From: Diabrotica undecimpunctata
Lineage: Eukaryota > Arthropoda > Insecta > Coleoptera > Chrysomelidae
Reading direction: 5' to 3'
Length of the DNA: 64,000 nt
Assembly (NCBI RefSeq): GCF_040954645.1
Contig: NC_092808.1
Location: 14,871,883-14,935,882 of the forward strand
Both the position numbers and the translations under genes were made by a program. Under the pieces are notes generated by a model, which was given only the letters and a program-made list of their open reading frames with translations, searched no databases and was not told where the DNA came from. This document shows positions 42,916 to 54,330 of the stretch, in pieces (the first letter of the stretch is position 1; each line of letters opens with the position of its first letter).

Positions 42916-43889
42916 ACGAACATGCTATGCATTTACTTGTTAATTCCTTACTGACACGCGTAGAAGATGGCTATTATTACGATATTGACAATATAGTTTG
43001 TTCAATTGAAAAATATATTTTACATTTCAATCTAATTTCATTTATTTAAGTAATTTTATAAGGCTTGAGTTTATTTCAAAAGATATAACAAAGAAAGGTA
43101 GAGGTCACAAAGAAACACCAACGGGACAATATCTATTACGTATATTTGGTTTATCTAATTATCTTATATTAGCTATCGAATTGTTTGGAATACACTATTT
43201 AACTTCGATCTATGCCAAAAAATATCGACTGATACATTCTTTAAATACAATACCATAAATCTGATGGCATAATCTGTAGCTGTCAGATTAAAATATCACT
43301 CCCATATATCAAAATTTGCATATTACTGAATGGCATTTTTGAGTGCCAAGTATTGTATGACGTAAAATGACCTTTGAGATATGCGTCGGTTTTTTTTGTA
43401 AATAGAAAAGACATGAATGTTTTATTTGTTAACTGGATCACAATTTGCACCTACGGTAAAATGTGTAGTGAAGGTTTGCTCTGATATATAATTAACAAAT
43501 TCGTTGTAAGTATGAGTGTACTAAGGTCAATGTAATTTGAACAATTTCCAATCATGTAAATGAATTGCAAATATTTAATGTTTATCGTTAAATAATTTAT
43601 TAATCATAAATTAAAAAGGTTTTTTTGTTTCTTTGTGATGGCTACAGGAACTGAACCCATTTGCCATTTAAAAAATGTTTTTAATGCAGAAAAATGCAGA
43701 TGATTGAGAATGTATAGTTACTTGAATAGAGAAGTTAAGAAAACTACGACAAGGAGTCGAAGAAATTTGTAGATATATGGTGGAATCTGGAAAAGATAAT
43801 AGAGGAATAGCCAATTAAAAACTTGTAAATATACAACGGGGTAATATTAAACAAGCGCACACTTTGACATAAATTATGAAAGTCCGTCC
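42916..43889. other. Non-coding stretch
   Basis: Nothing recognised. Confidence 0.45.
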
Positions 43890-44560
43890 TACAGGTACTT
43901 TGTAGCATCAATTTTAAAATATTGTTATGCCAGCTCTTTGCCTATGATTGAATATTAGATCAAAGTTAGCTGCGTGTCCGAGCCATCTTAGTCTTTGAAC
44001 TTTTCCAATGTTTGAAATTTTTTGTTGTGCATATATTTGCATTATTTCATTATTTGTTTTTCTTCTCTATATATGCTGATCTTTTATACCTCCATATATT
44101 CTTCTGAGTATCTTTCGCTCCCATCTATCTAGCTTCAGTTCTATGGTTTTGCTTAAGATCCAGGTCTCGCTAGCATAAAGCAGCACTATTGGTTTGATAC
44201 CGTTTTCTTCTGGATTCTGGATATTTTTTTTGATCTCAATATCTTATTTAGAGTTCCAGCACTTATCTACCATTAGCCATTCTTTTTTCGATTTCTTGAG
44301 TCTCTTTATTTCTTTTTGTTAACGTTACTCCTAAATGATCGAACTGTCCAACTATCTTACAGATATATTCCTTGTCTGGGGCAGATACTTTCCAAAACTG
44401 TCCCAAATGTTCATTATTTCCTCTCATCTCCATATACTTTGTTTTCTCTTCATTTACTTCTAGCCCATACTCCCTGCTGTTCGCTCAAGTCTTTTAAAAA
44501 TGTATCTTAATTCTGTTGGTCTTCATGTTATTAGTAAATCGTATTATTTTACCCAAAATA
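43890..44560 (-). pseudogene. LINE RT C-terminal fragment
   Basis: The minus strand reads PTELRYIFKRLERTAGS near 44510, EEIMNIW-DSFGKYL, then KPIVLLYASETWILSKTIE, LKLDRWERKILRRIYGGIK and DQHI, and KFKD-DGSDTQL as decay sets in. This is the connection and C-terminal region of an L-C/L-GAT-like LINE (compare ASETWTL and RKILRRIYG). It lacks RT palm motifs and a tail. Confidence 0.65.
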
Positions 44561-45340
44561 TCAAAATATTTTGTGTCGACTTAATTTATGTGTGTTTAGT
44601 GACATATTACATTCCTATGATCTAGTCAGGATCTGTTTAATTGTAAAAATTTGGTCTATTACTTTGGTTTTTGTTAATAATTGGCTGATAAGTTTTCTGA
44701 CGTGGGTTTTTCTAATCTTTTTCAGAAAAATGTTTGTTTAGCTGATTTAATCTTGAGTTACTTTAAAAGTTTCAGATGGGCGCCATTTAAGTCTCACTTA
44801 ATGGCACCCATTTTGTTTTAAAGTTTAGCTGTATTCCGTGTTTCTTGTTTTTGCTTTGTCAAACTGTTATATTTTGTTATCTAATTATTGTCTATTGTTT
44901 ACCTATCTATTTTTGATCAAAAATTTTCTACTATTTATATCCTTACCCACCCCCAATAAAGCTCCCTGACTTGAGCAACGCGGTCTTCGTTAAGTATTGT
45001 GAGCGAGAAGCTTTTTATCATTAACCTTTCTCAGCTTTTTCGCGACAAAGTGCAATGTGTTGCAACCAATAAAATTATTGAGATTAAACGAGATATTCTA
45101 CAAAAAGGTCCAAAGTGACCAAAGCTATTTACCATCAGCTATTTACCTGGTAAATAGTCCCGAATAGAGGACGATGGAGTTACGAGGAAGGGTCCAAAGA
45201 TCGATGTTTTTGGTTGATTAAATATATAGATTATTCTACATGATCACATTATTTCTTTAAACCCTATATAGGATTTTATTGTTTACTTTCTGATTTTCTG
45301 TCTCATTGTTTTGCTAGTGCTAAATTCTTTTCAAATACTT
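44561..45340. other. Non-coding stretch with one small hairpin
   Basis: At 44777-44810 GGGCGCCATTTAAGT is followed after three bases by ACTTAATGGCACCC, a near-perfect hairpin. No ORF recognised in the remainder. Confidence 0.5.
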
Positions 45341-45344
45341 AATA

Positions 45345-46775
45345 TACGCAGACGATCTTGTTCTTTCTTGCCAATGTAAAGTTACAAGGAGCAAAGTCTC
45401 TTTACTCCTAAATACTCTTAACAATTAGACAAATTGTAGTCAAATTTTCATCTGGAAAATCTAAAGTCTTACACTTCACTAGTAGACATCACACTCAACC
45501 TCCTATACTTCACCTTAATGAATCTCCTCTTCAAGTGGTTGATAAACACAAATTATTAGGAGTAATAAATGTAATGAATCTCCTCTTCAAGTGGTTGATA
45601 AACACAAATTATTAGGAGTAATATTCAATAATAAGACTTACATGGAGAAATCAGATACAGGATATAAAAACAAACTGTCTAAATAGAACCGATATCTTAA
45701 AACTCTAGCTCATCATCAATGAGGGCAGAGGAGAAAGTCCTCTTAAAAATTTACAGAACCTTGATCCGCTCTAAGTTCGATAACGGAAGCGTTCTCTACA
45801 TATCTGTTTCCGATGCTTACCTTAAGAGTCTGACTTCAATTTACACTTCTTTACGCATTAGCCTTGGTGTCTTTAAATCAGGTCCTTCTGAAAGTCTTTA
45901 TATGGAATCTTCAAAACCCACACTTTTATAAGACGGCAACGTTTACTACTATCTTACTTCTCTAAAATTCCTGCTAATCCAAAAAACACAGCAATTAAAC
46001 TAATGAATACTCCATACTCTGTTCCAGATAACAGTCACCCTCGAGCACATTCCCTCTCAAAAATTTTAAAAACTTTACTAAAAAATTTATACCTAATACT
46101 CATAACTCCCGTTACTACGTCCAGAACTCCCCCGTGGACCTTCTACCTACTGTCCGTACCAGCTAAATCGATGGAAAAAAAGAAGAAACGCCCAGAACTC
46201 TCTTGGTACAGACATTTAAAGAGCTTATAAAGACACGGTATTATGACAAAATTTTCTACACAGATGCTTCCAAAGAAGAACAGGTCGTCGGTTGTGTCAT
46301 CAGCACCTCAAATACAACAGTAGAATCGTATCGACTTTCTCCCAGATGTAGTATACACACAGCTGAACTGTACGGAATACTCAAGACATTAGACCCGTCC
46401 ATTACTAATGAGAAATCATTAGAAAAATGCACCGATTTTATCTCTGCGATTGAGTTTCCATACATCCTATTTTACAGTGCATCCACAGTATCTACCAACA
46501 GCAGTTAAAAAATGATGTTTCAGTAATCTTCATCTAGATACCATCTCGTGTTGATATCAATGTAAATGAAAACGTTGATCAAGCAGCAAAACAGGCATAC
46601 TGTCTAGAAAATCTGGAAAACATACAACTTCACCAATATCTAAAGGTTAGCATCAACAACAGCGTGTTAAGAACTTGGCAACACACTGGAATGCGCAAAT
46701 TCAAAACTACGCACAATTCAACCAACTTTTACCTCCATCACCATGCCCCAAATGAGGATGCCCCTATGATGTACA
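45345..46775 (+). pseudogene. I-clade LINE: RT end plus RNase H, decayed
   Basis: Starts inside the RT palm with YLIYADDLVLSCQCK. It continues through a thumb region (LNESPLQVVDKHKLLGVI, duplicated) and RAEEKVLLKIYRTLIRSKF (45719-45931). Next is RISLGVFKSGPSESLYMES, then the RNase H domain at 46203-46508: IFYTDASKEEQVVGCVIST, IHTAELYGILKTL. The end around 46660 (LRTWQHTGMRKFK) and 46740 (PCPK) is degraded. It has many stops and no recognisable 3' UTR, being cut by an oppositely oriented LINE fragment at 46780. Confidence 0.75.
45517..45622 (+). repeat. 56-bp-period tandem duplication in the I-LINE
   Basis: A 50-bp block (AATGAATCTCCTCTTCAAGT through ATTAGGAGTAAT) occurs at 45517-45566 and 45573-45622 without differences. 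The period (56) shifts the frame. It is a recent local duplication or assembly artefact. Confidence 0.9.
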
Positions 46776-46779
46776 GTTA

Positions 46780-47150
46780 TCATAGGCTGCAGTTCTATTC
46801 ACACTGTCATAGGCTGCTTGGAAGTCGACGAAGAGATGGTGTGTATCTATGTTATATTCTAGTGACTTTTCTAGAATCTGCCTATGTGCTTGAATTTGAT
46901 GTGTAGTTTATTTTCCAGTAGTAAATCCGCATTGATATGGACCAACAGTATCCTTTGTAAAATGTTTAAGTTTTTCAAACAATACATCGCCGAAGATTTT
47001 CTACGCAGATGCTAACAGAGTAATGGCTCTATAGTTCTTACACTCCAGTTGATCACCCTTTTATGCAACGTATTATTCCCTTTAGTCACTCTTCTGGTAC
47101 CAATTCATTCTGCCATATCTTATATACTAAAAGGCTAAGCCCTTTTCTTG
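46780..47150 (-). pseudogene. L-GAT-type LINE, RT entry fragment
   Basis: The minus strand from about 47140 reads LVYKIWQNELVPEE, LKGIIRCIKG, then FTKGYCW and, in shifted frames, the equivalents of TTGKSTTNQI and the A-box region to about 46790. It matches the NYRGI-type palm entry of the LINEs at 20258 and 24600. Strongly decayed; no YADD. Confidence 0.5.
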
Positions 47151-48070
47151 TGCGCAATACTCCTCCTAAACGGTAATAGATAATAGAATATTTTTTTTGA
47201 ATAATTAAACAGATTGTTGAGTAGATTCCCCCTAAGGTTTAAAATTTAAAAAATTCGAACCGGTTTAAAATTGGCGGCAATAAAATAAATTTTTTCTATA
47301 GTAAAGTATAGGAATTTTACAGGTTTCATTCTTCAAAATTTAAAGTCCTAATTTTCAATGTATTTTTAAAATATGCCCGCGTCTACTTTTTTCTTATACT
47401 TACCGATTGAATTCAGAATTATGAAACCGAAAGTATTTACTTCCGGTTCGAATTTTCGAATGCTGGAATGCACCAACAAGTGTTTCCACTTAAGGAATAA
47501 CGATAATGACCACTCAAAATTCGGGATCCTCCTGTCTCCGATTTTAATTTATGGGGTCTGTTTTACACTATCTGATGAGTTGGTATTTTTTTATTTTTAT
47601 GTTTAGTTAGAAAGTATTCTGTTTCCAACAAGTGCAGCGTGTGTGAGGTGTTGTGATTGATACTTAGAGATTTAGACTACGTTTTGAGTTTAATACTTGA
47701 AGAATAAAATATTGAGGTAAGCATTACTTTGTTTTTAATTTATTAGTTAGAAATATATTATTAATTTTGTTGGGAATAAGCCACAATTTTATTTTAAATT
47801 AGGTTTATTTTAAATAAATAAATAAAAAATAAACTTATTATAAAGTAAAATTGTGGCGTATTCTCAAAAAAGTGGAACAGTAGGCGGTAGTGTAGACTAG
47901 CGCGGAGCATCATACTGTTTTCTGTATTTTTTAAATTTAAATAATATTTAAATATAAATTTAGTTAGTTAGTTAGTTAGAATTCTCAAACCGACTTCTTT
48001 TTCTTAAACGTGGCATTTTACAATCTAAATTATGCAAAAAAAAAGTTACTTCCGGTTTTACTTCCGTTTT
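47151..48070. other. Non-coding stretch with a foldback remnant
   Basis: At about 47767-47865 GGGAATAAGCCACAATTTTA and TAAAATTGTGGCGTATTC face each other. This is the same terminal word as the palindromic element at 56831-57033, so it looks like a shortened relative. The open frame 47373-47606 has no recognised family. Confidence 0.5.
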
Positions 48071-48073
48071 TTA

Positions 48074-48266
48074 TTTAAGAGGGGCGGAGTCTAACAATCA
48101 TATTGTTTCCGTTTCCTAATGTAAATCTTCCTGAAAATCCTAAAAAACTACTGTATCGATTTTCAATTTAAAAAAATTGGCGTCGATACAGTTTGTTTTT
48201 AGGATTTTTGGAACATTTACACCAGGCGACGGAAACGATGGATCGTTAGACTCCGCCCCTCTTAAA
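48074..48266. mobile_element. Small foldback/MITE, about 193 bp
   Basis: The left end TTTAAGAGGGGCGGAGTCTA recurs inverted at 48245-48266, and the arms (about 80 bp each) pair through GTTTCCGT, GTAAAT, AATCCTAAAAA and CTGTATCGA with scattered mismatches. Non-coding; mobilising family unknown. Confidence 0.8.
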
Positions 48267-48339
48267 TATCAGCAAAACTTACATCAAAACTCGATGTCGA
48301 GTTAGTCCGCTAGTAAGTACTATTAGTTTGTGGATTGCT

Positions 48340-48870
48340 GCAAAAAGTTCATCACCACCTTTTTAATACATTTCCAAACAGATTTCATCGATTCCTGGGT
48401 CTTTATTGTCTTTGAGTTGTAGGATGGCATTTGATACTTCTTCTCCTGTTGGGTCTTCACTGTGTAGTTGACGTTGTAAATTTTGTTGATTTTCTATGTT
48501 GTAACCTCCTTCAATATCGTTTATATTTTTAGATGTTCGCTGAAATGTTGTGCCTATCTGTTAAGAACTTAGTTTTTATCATGTAGAATTTCACCGTTAG
48601 TGTCTTTACAAATTTTTAATAGTGGTTTAAATTCTCCACCTCTATTATTTGAGGATTTGTACTATTTCCTCGTTTCATCTTCATCGAATAAACATTGTAT
48701 CTCATTGAGACTGTTCTGTTCGTATTCCCTTTTCCTTTGTCGATGGATACGGTTTTTCTTTCTTCTAAGACGTCTTTACTCTTCTTTTTTTCTCCGTGTA
48801 CAACCTGCGTCGATGATTTTTTAATTTGCTGCGTTTTTTCTATTTTGATAACATGTACAGTACCAGTTAC
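48340..48870 (-). pseudogene. LINE linker/RT entry fragment
   Basis: Minus strand: the Lys-rich stretch 48873-48616 (HVIKIEKTQQIKKS, GEKKKSKDVLEERK) resembles the basic linker between endonuclease and RT. It is followed in broken frames by LHSEDPTGEEVSNA-like and KDNKDPGIDEICLEM-like text (about 48470-48350), the RT entry motif. No palm. Dead and short. Confidence 0.5.
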
Positions 48871-49413
48871 CAAAACACTTTAAATTAAATAAAAAAAATC
48901 TTTTGATGTCAACTTTATGACGCACATCATTGATATGTTGATATTTTCCATGATCTTTATTTTGATTATCTTGCTCAGAGTAGTAAATCACAAGCATCAA
49001 TTAAAAGAAAATTATACATCCGAAGACGTTTTTATGTTTGTATTTACGACTTTTAAAACCCAATTCTAGATCATCATTTTACTTGCTCTAATTTTTGATG
49101 ACCATGAAAAACGAAATCGAAATGTCGAAACGTTATTGACGCTGTTATATTATTAACTTGTTATTTATTTGTATAATTAAAAACTGGACACATTTTTATG
49201 CAAATTCTAATTATTAGTCTATTCATCAATAATGTAGTACACACTGGCTGACGGCCCACCAAGGTAGATCAAGTTTTCTACTAGGTGAAGTATGCAATGG
49301 TTAAATAATAATTCGATAGATGTATTAAGCACACAAAAATGTATTTTTATAATAAGTATAACCATATAGCAAAACTATATTTGGAAATTCTGAAATAATT
49401 ATTTTATTTAAAA
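48871..49413. other. Non-coding stretch
   Basis: Near 49095-49150 CGAAATGTCGAAACGTTATT resembles words in the foldback elements but without a pairing arm. Nothing else recognised. Confidence 0.4.
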
Positions 49414-49453
49414 AAAAAGGAAAAACCAAAGTTTAAAAATCACAGAAGTATGT

Positions 49454-49956
49454 GATTCTAAACTCTCTACTATGGTCTTAAGATATTAGACAAGAAACGA
49501 AATTGACAATCTATCGAACCGTGGTAGAGCCTATTATGACTTATGGGGCAAAAGTTTGGCAGAACACGAAAAAAGATAGAAAAAGAATAAAAGTAGTAGA
49601 AATGGATTTTCTAAGGAGAGCGTGTGGTGTATCCAAAAAAAGATCATATCAGGAAAGAAGATATTAGAAGGAGGACAAATACTGTGTATATTTCAGTGTA
49701 GGCAGAATTAAAACGAGACAACTAGTGTGTTATGGTCACGTGAAGCGAATAAATGAAGATAGACGGCCAAAGAAAGCTTTAAATTACATACCACAACAAA
49801 GAAGAAGAAGGGAAAGGCCTTCAGTTACCTGGGAAGAAAATGCACGACATATAATGAGAGATAGAGTCATCAAAGAATACGAATGGATGGACAGAAAACG
49901 ATGGCGGTCGAAATGTGAGAATCGGCAGAGGCTGTAGGAACCTCACGAAAAGCGAA
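49454..49956 (+). mobile_element. L-C LINE 3' fragment flanked by ~40-bp direct repeats
   Basis: The flanks 49414-49453 and 49957-49996 match over about 40 bases with one substitution, ending AATCACAGAAGTATGT. The insert encodes the LINE C-terminus: TYGAKVWQN region, EMDFLRRACGVSKKRSYQE, and at 49725-49937 CYGHVKRINEDRRPKKALN then RRRRERPSVTWEENAR. It is 5' truncated, with several stops upstream of 49725. The duplication is unusually long for a target-site duplication. Confidence 0.8.
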
Positions 49957-50234
49957 AAAAAGGAAAACCCAAAGTTTAAAAATCACAGAAGTATGTAAAT
50001 GACCGAAATAATTATTTACTATTTTATAATTATTCACAATTTCAGTTGGAAATAGACAATTCTTATTGAACCAAAGAACGAGGTCAATAATATATTAAAC
50101 TCTATTATTAATAGCAAAATATTAAAATGACTTTGTCTCTATAAACTTTAAATTGCAGCGTTGGCGGTAAAATAAACGAAAATGTTGCATAAAACCGTGA
50201 CAACTAAATGTTCGGAAAATTCAAAAAAATATTA

Positions 50235-50545
50235 TTTTAATACGGGGTTACATCCTCACGCACGCACTTTTACATCCGCGGCAATTCTGTCTGATATTGT
50301 TTGTACTAAGGATTTACACAAGTCAGGGTCAAAACTGTCCTACAATTCATCTAATTTACTCTACAAATCGGGGACGGTTCTCTGGGGATCATTACGTAAA
50401 GTCGGTTTTATCTTATGCCACAATGTCTCAATAACATTAAGGTTTGAACTGATCGAAAGCCATGAGATGACTTTAATGTTATTGTCTTCAAATCATTTTT
50501 GAGTTGTTTTAGCTATATAGCATGAAGCACCATCCTGCTACGGGT
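50235..50545 (-). pseudogene. Tc1-like transposase C-terminal fragment
   Basis: From about 50545 the minus strand reads SCYIAKTTQK, FEDNNIKVISW, then SNLNVIETLWHKIKPTLRN (the Tc1 catalytic Glu block, NPIE type, with Pro to Val), then DPQRTVPDL and SKLDELQDSFDPDLC, LVQTISDRIAADVK. Typical end of a Tc1-family DDE transposase. The catalytic Asp blocks upstream are missing, cut by the LINE 5' region. The 106-codon plus-strand frame here is its shadow. Confidence 0.75.
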
Positions 50546-51420
50546 GGCGGGTAGGAACTCCTTTGGATAGTCCTATCATGGTAAATGAATCAATCCCTGC
50601 CTCCGCAGATTCTAGGTGTTTCCTTACCCGGTAAACTAGTACCTGCTTAGGGTCCCTTGTTCAGGGTCACGAATGGAGTCCACAATGGCAGCCACGGTGG
50701 AGAAGAATACCTTCGGTATGGTGTGGATGGCGAAAGTGGCAATCCCTTGATTTTAGGGATTGTATAAAATCACTCACCAACCCGTCTAGCTAACGTGGTG
50801 TTTTAAGGCTAAAAACCTCCTAACAGGAATACGGCTATATCTAAAACAAAAGGAATGGGTCCCCAGGTGGGTAGACCATACAGTAATGGAAAATCCCACT
50901 CCTTTGGAAAAAAGGACAGCTTCATGAGATCTGGGGGAAGCAAGAAATCGCTAAAAACCACACCATTGAACATCGCACCTCTAAATATAAAGTCCTTAAG
51001 AAAAGATGAAAAAGTCTACGAACTCGAAGAAGATATCAAGGACTTAAAATGGGACATAATTGGTCTAGCAGAGGTAAAAAGAAAAGGGGAAGAGTTCATA
51101 ACACTAGAGTCCGATAACGTCCTATATTACAAAGGGCGAGAAGAACAAAGCCTAGATGGCGTAGGATTTCTAATTTCTAAGAAATATGCACTTAAAGTAG
51201 AGCAATTCGTAGGAATATCTGAAAGAATTTTAATGATTAGGTTAAATGTAAACGAGAACATCACCCTGAAAATTATTCAAGTATACGCTTCAACCACAGC
51301 ACATCTCGATGAAGAGATAGACGAATTTTATGAGAAAATTGCTGAAACTAGTACGAATTATCACAGCACGTATACGATGATAATAGGAGACTTTGGAGAG
51401 AATTCACAGTCACTCTAATG
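50546..51420 (+). pseudogene. LINE 5' region and truncated endonuclease
   Basis: A GC-richer 300-bp leader precedes the 187-codon frame at 50855-51418. The frame holds APE-type endonuclease motifs: TTPLNIAPLNIKSLRKDEK (N-terminal Asn block), DIIGLAEVKRKGEEF (catalytic Glu), DGVGFLISKKYAL, IIQVYASTTAHLDEE and TYTMIIGDFGENS (GDFNA block, altered). It stops before the SDH motif, at the edge of a 65-bp direct repeat. Related to the L-GAT group endonuclease by wording, not proven. The start ATG at 50855 fits the family's short basic N-terminus. Confidence 0.7.
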
Positions 51421-51485
51421 CTTAGAAGGCACAGATTAAAGCAAAAATCTCAATTTGGTTTCGAAAATTAGTTTACGGATTTAAA
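51421..51485 (+). repeat. 65-bp direct repeat, left copy
   Basis: CTTAGAAGGCACAGATTAAA onward, ending GTTTACGGATTTAAA; matches 53314-53378 with one difference (C against G). The two copies bracket the Jockey-like LINE and its local flanks. Confidence 0.85.
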
Positions 51486-51569
51486 TATCAGATGTCGCTA
51501 TTTGCGTCTATACGAAGCCGTGTTAGAGTTGCTTCCTAAGACAGAAAAGATTTATTTTCAGTTTCACAG

Positions 51570-53022
51570 AAGATCATAGTACAGCTGTACTATATCTTCA
51601 AATACTGCCTGGAAAAAGGACATTTTCCGAACAACTGGAAACACGCCAAGATCATACCTCTTCTGAAGCCAAGGAAAGATGGAAGAAGACCGGAAAGCTA
51701 CAGGCCCATATCACTCCTGGAAACGATGGGAAAAATTTTGGAAAAAATCATCTACAAGAGACTGGTGAAGCACACAGAAAGAAGAAGAATTATCCAAGAA
51801 GACCAGTTCGGATTGAGAAAAGGAAGAAACTGCGAACTTTAACTAGCAAGGATTATCAGCGACACGAAGATAAAATTCAACAGGAAACAGAAGAGAGGAT
51901 TAGCCATACTGGACATCTGGATATAGAAAAGCATTTTGGACACGGTTTGGAAGAAAACACTAATCTTCAAGATGGACAAGGCTAGACTTCCACACTCGAC
52001 GATCCAAGAAATCCAGGAAGGAATGCCTCAGGGCAGCATTTTATCACCTATATTATATAACATTTTTGTTTCAGACCTTCCAACAGATCCAAGGACTTCT
52101 ACAGCCCTGTATGCAGACGACACAGCAGTGTATGCATCCGGAAAAGACGAAAGAAGAATCATAGATGACATGGAGAACCATCTGGAAAACATCACGGACT
52201 ACACCAAAAAATGGAAAATCAAGATCAACGCCGAAAAGACGCAGTTCATCATATTCACCCAGGAAAAACGACCACCACGGAACAAGATCACAGTAGGAGG
52301 CAACAGAATTCAGGAATCAGAGACGGTCAAATACTTAGGAGTCCACCTCGACAGAAGACTCAACTTCCGGGTGCATACACCAAAAACAAAGGTAAAAGCC
52401 AACACAGCTAAAAAACTAATACTTCCTTTCATTTTTAGGTCCAGTCCACTTTCGAAGGCAAAGAAAATTCAACTCTACCAAGCATATGTTAGGTCGGTGA
52501 TTCTGTATGCAGTATCAGTGTGAAGCTCAATTGCGGAATCACACTGGAAAAAGTTAGAAGCAACTGAAACATCATGCTACCGAATCATCGACGGAGCATC
52601 ATGGGAGGATAGAGTTACCAACGAGACAATTAGGAACAGACTAGGATACACGCCACTAAGGGAGGTGGCCGAGAACAGAACCAGGTGGTTCTTCAACCAG
52701 GCCACACGAAGACTACGTAAGACCAGGGATATCCTCCAGAAGAACAGGATCCAGAGGATATTTAGATCCACCCATAGACTGATCAGGGTCTAGAAAACCA
52801 GGCATGCAGGGAAGTAGGTACGTTTGCCGATACAAGTACCTACAGTAGCAGACGAGGACACCACCAAGGAAAATCCAGGAACCGAGAGGAAGAAACAACA
52901 AACGCTGGCGGTGCAAAAGCGGTACGCCGAAGAAAGAAGGCTGAAATTTTTTTAAGTTTGACATGTAAATATATTTTTTAGGCAATAAACGTTTTTATTT
53001 TTATTTTTATTTTTATTTTATA
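51570..53022 (+). pseudogene. 5'-truncated Jockey-clade LINE (RT)
   Basis: Reads IIVQLYYIFKYCLEKGHFP, HAKIIPLLKPRKDGRRPES, YRPISLLETMGKILEKIIY, QEDQFGLRKGRNCEL with a stop, then a damaged A box. The frame 51936-52523 carries GMPQGSILSPILYNIFVSD, ALYADDTAVYASG (catalytic YADD), KINAEKTQFIIF and VKYLGVHLDRRLNF. Further C-terminal text runs to about 52790 (CYRIIDGASWEDRVTNETI, RNRLGYTPLREVAENRTRW). The 3' UTR ends with ATAAA and repeated TTTTTA units. The ATTTTCAGTTTCA-like word at both ends (about 51553 and 53021) is a possible TSD with differences. Confidence 0.85.
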
Positions 53023-54139
53023 TTCAGTTTCAGAGCGACTGTGAAAATTTGTCTCTGATGATCCATTTTAGGGTATATTTATTAGGGATCCTTTTTAGGG
53101 TGAAATACGTATAAGCGGATACACAGACGCCCTGTACGTGAAATCAAATCTTAACTGTCTTTTCCTTTTATTCCGATATACTCTGTACGAGTACTAGAAA
53201 CCAAATTCGCTAAGGATTTTTGCTTAATTGAGGAAACATGTCGTGGAATGCAATTTTTAGATTCCCCATGTCTCCATTAACATCTTTATCAACATCGGTT
53301 TTGCCTTGCAATTCTTAGAAGGCACAGATTAAAGCAAAAATCTGAATTTGGTTTCGAAAATTAGTTTACGGATTTAAAAATGTTTATATTTAATATTTTG
53401 TTTTATTTTGAGTATTTTTATTATGAATTTCAATATCTAGGCAAACTTAAAAAAATAGCTGCATATTTTTAGTGAAAGCAGTGCATCTATAATATGCGCA
53501 TATTTTGGTAATTTTGTGTTGCATATATTTCGCTCTCTAAATATATCATTCTCACAGTTTAACATTATAATAGGATTGGTACAAAGTTAGTATACATTTT
53601 TCCTTTTGAAGAACAATAGAAAACGTTCGAACTAATATAGAAAATTTTAATAAGGCCATAACAATATATGGATTTATTACCTTTTTACACTTGGGTTGAT
53701 AAAAGCTTTTGACACATTAAACCATTAATGGTTAAAAGGTAAGTCGATATTTTTCAACAATTTTTACGATTATTGCAATGACCCAGTCGGCCTTTAGTCT
53801 AATTAAAAAACGATACCACGTTCCATTAACATTTACAGAAGATAATATTACATGTACCAAATTAGTTAAAAAGTTATAAAATTTATTAAATAATTGGATC
53901 TCGTAATGTTGTGAGATATAAATGTAAATATGAGTCGATAACTATTTATATGCGGATTCTCAGGTATGTATTGTGCACTAGAAAGATTGTTAAATTATTT
54001 ATATATTCAATCTAAATATCCTTCTGAAGAAGGGGCGCTGAATTGAGTAAGGGCTATTCAGTACTTCTTGAACACCACTCTCAGGTGGGGAGTACTGCGT
54101 CCCAAAGGTTGATAGGTAACGTAAACGCTATGTAGCGTA
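53023..54139. other. Non-coding stretch
   Basis: Contains the right copy of the 65-bp repeat; otherwise AT-rich with nothing recognised. Confidence 0.45.
53314..53378 (+). repeat. 65-bp direct repeat, right copy
   Basis: See the left copy at 51421-51485; 1.9-kb spacing. Confidence 0.85.
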
Positions 54140-54330
54140 GTAAAATATTCATCATTCTGGCTTTACAACCCTGCGTGGGTCGTATTCTCCTCAATAATTT
54201 CTTCCCAGCCGTCCCTATCCATCGCCTTTCTCCGCCAAGCACGTATTCTCTTATTTCTCATGTCTTCATCGATGTTATCAAGAAACCTTGTTCTGAGTTT
54301 TCTTCTTCTTCTCTGACCAATGGATCTATT
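54140..54330 (-). pseudogene. L-GAT LINE 3' end
   Basis: The minus strand reads INRSIGQRRRRKLRTRFLD, NIDEDMRNKRIRAWRRKAM and DRDGWEEIIEENTTHAGL, the basic C-terminus also decayed at 22030-22150, then a TGATGAATA tail. Only the terminal ~190 bp remains. Confidence 0.7.

Noticed and set aside
42864..43049. 61-codon ORF
   Set aside because: Starts inside dispersed repeat copy B and has no recognised domain.
50182..50502. 106-codon plus-strand ORF
   Set aside because: Antisense of a Tc1-type transposase C-terminus.
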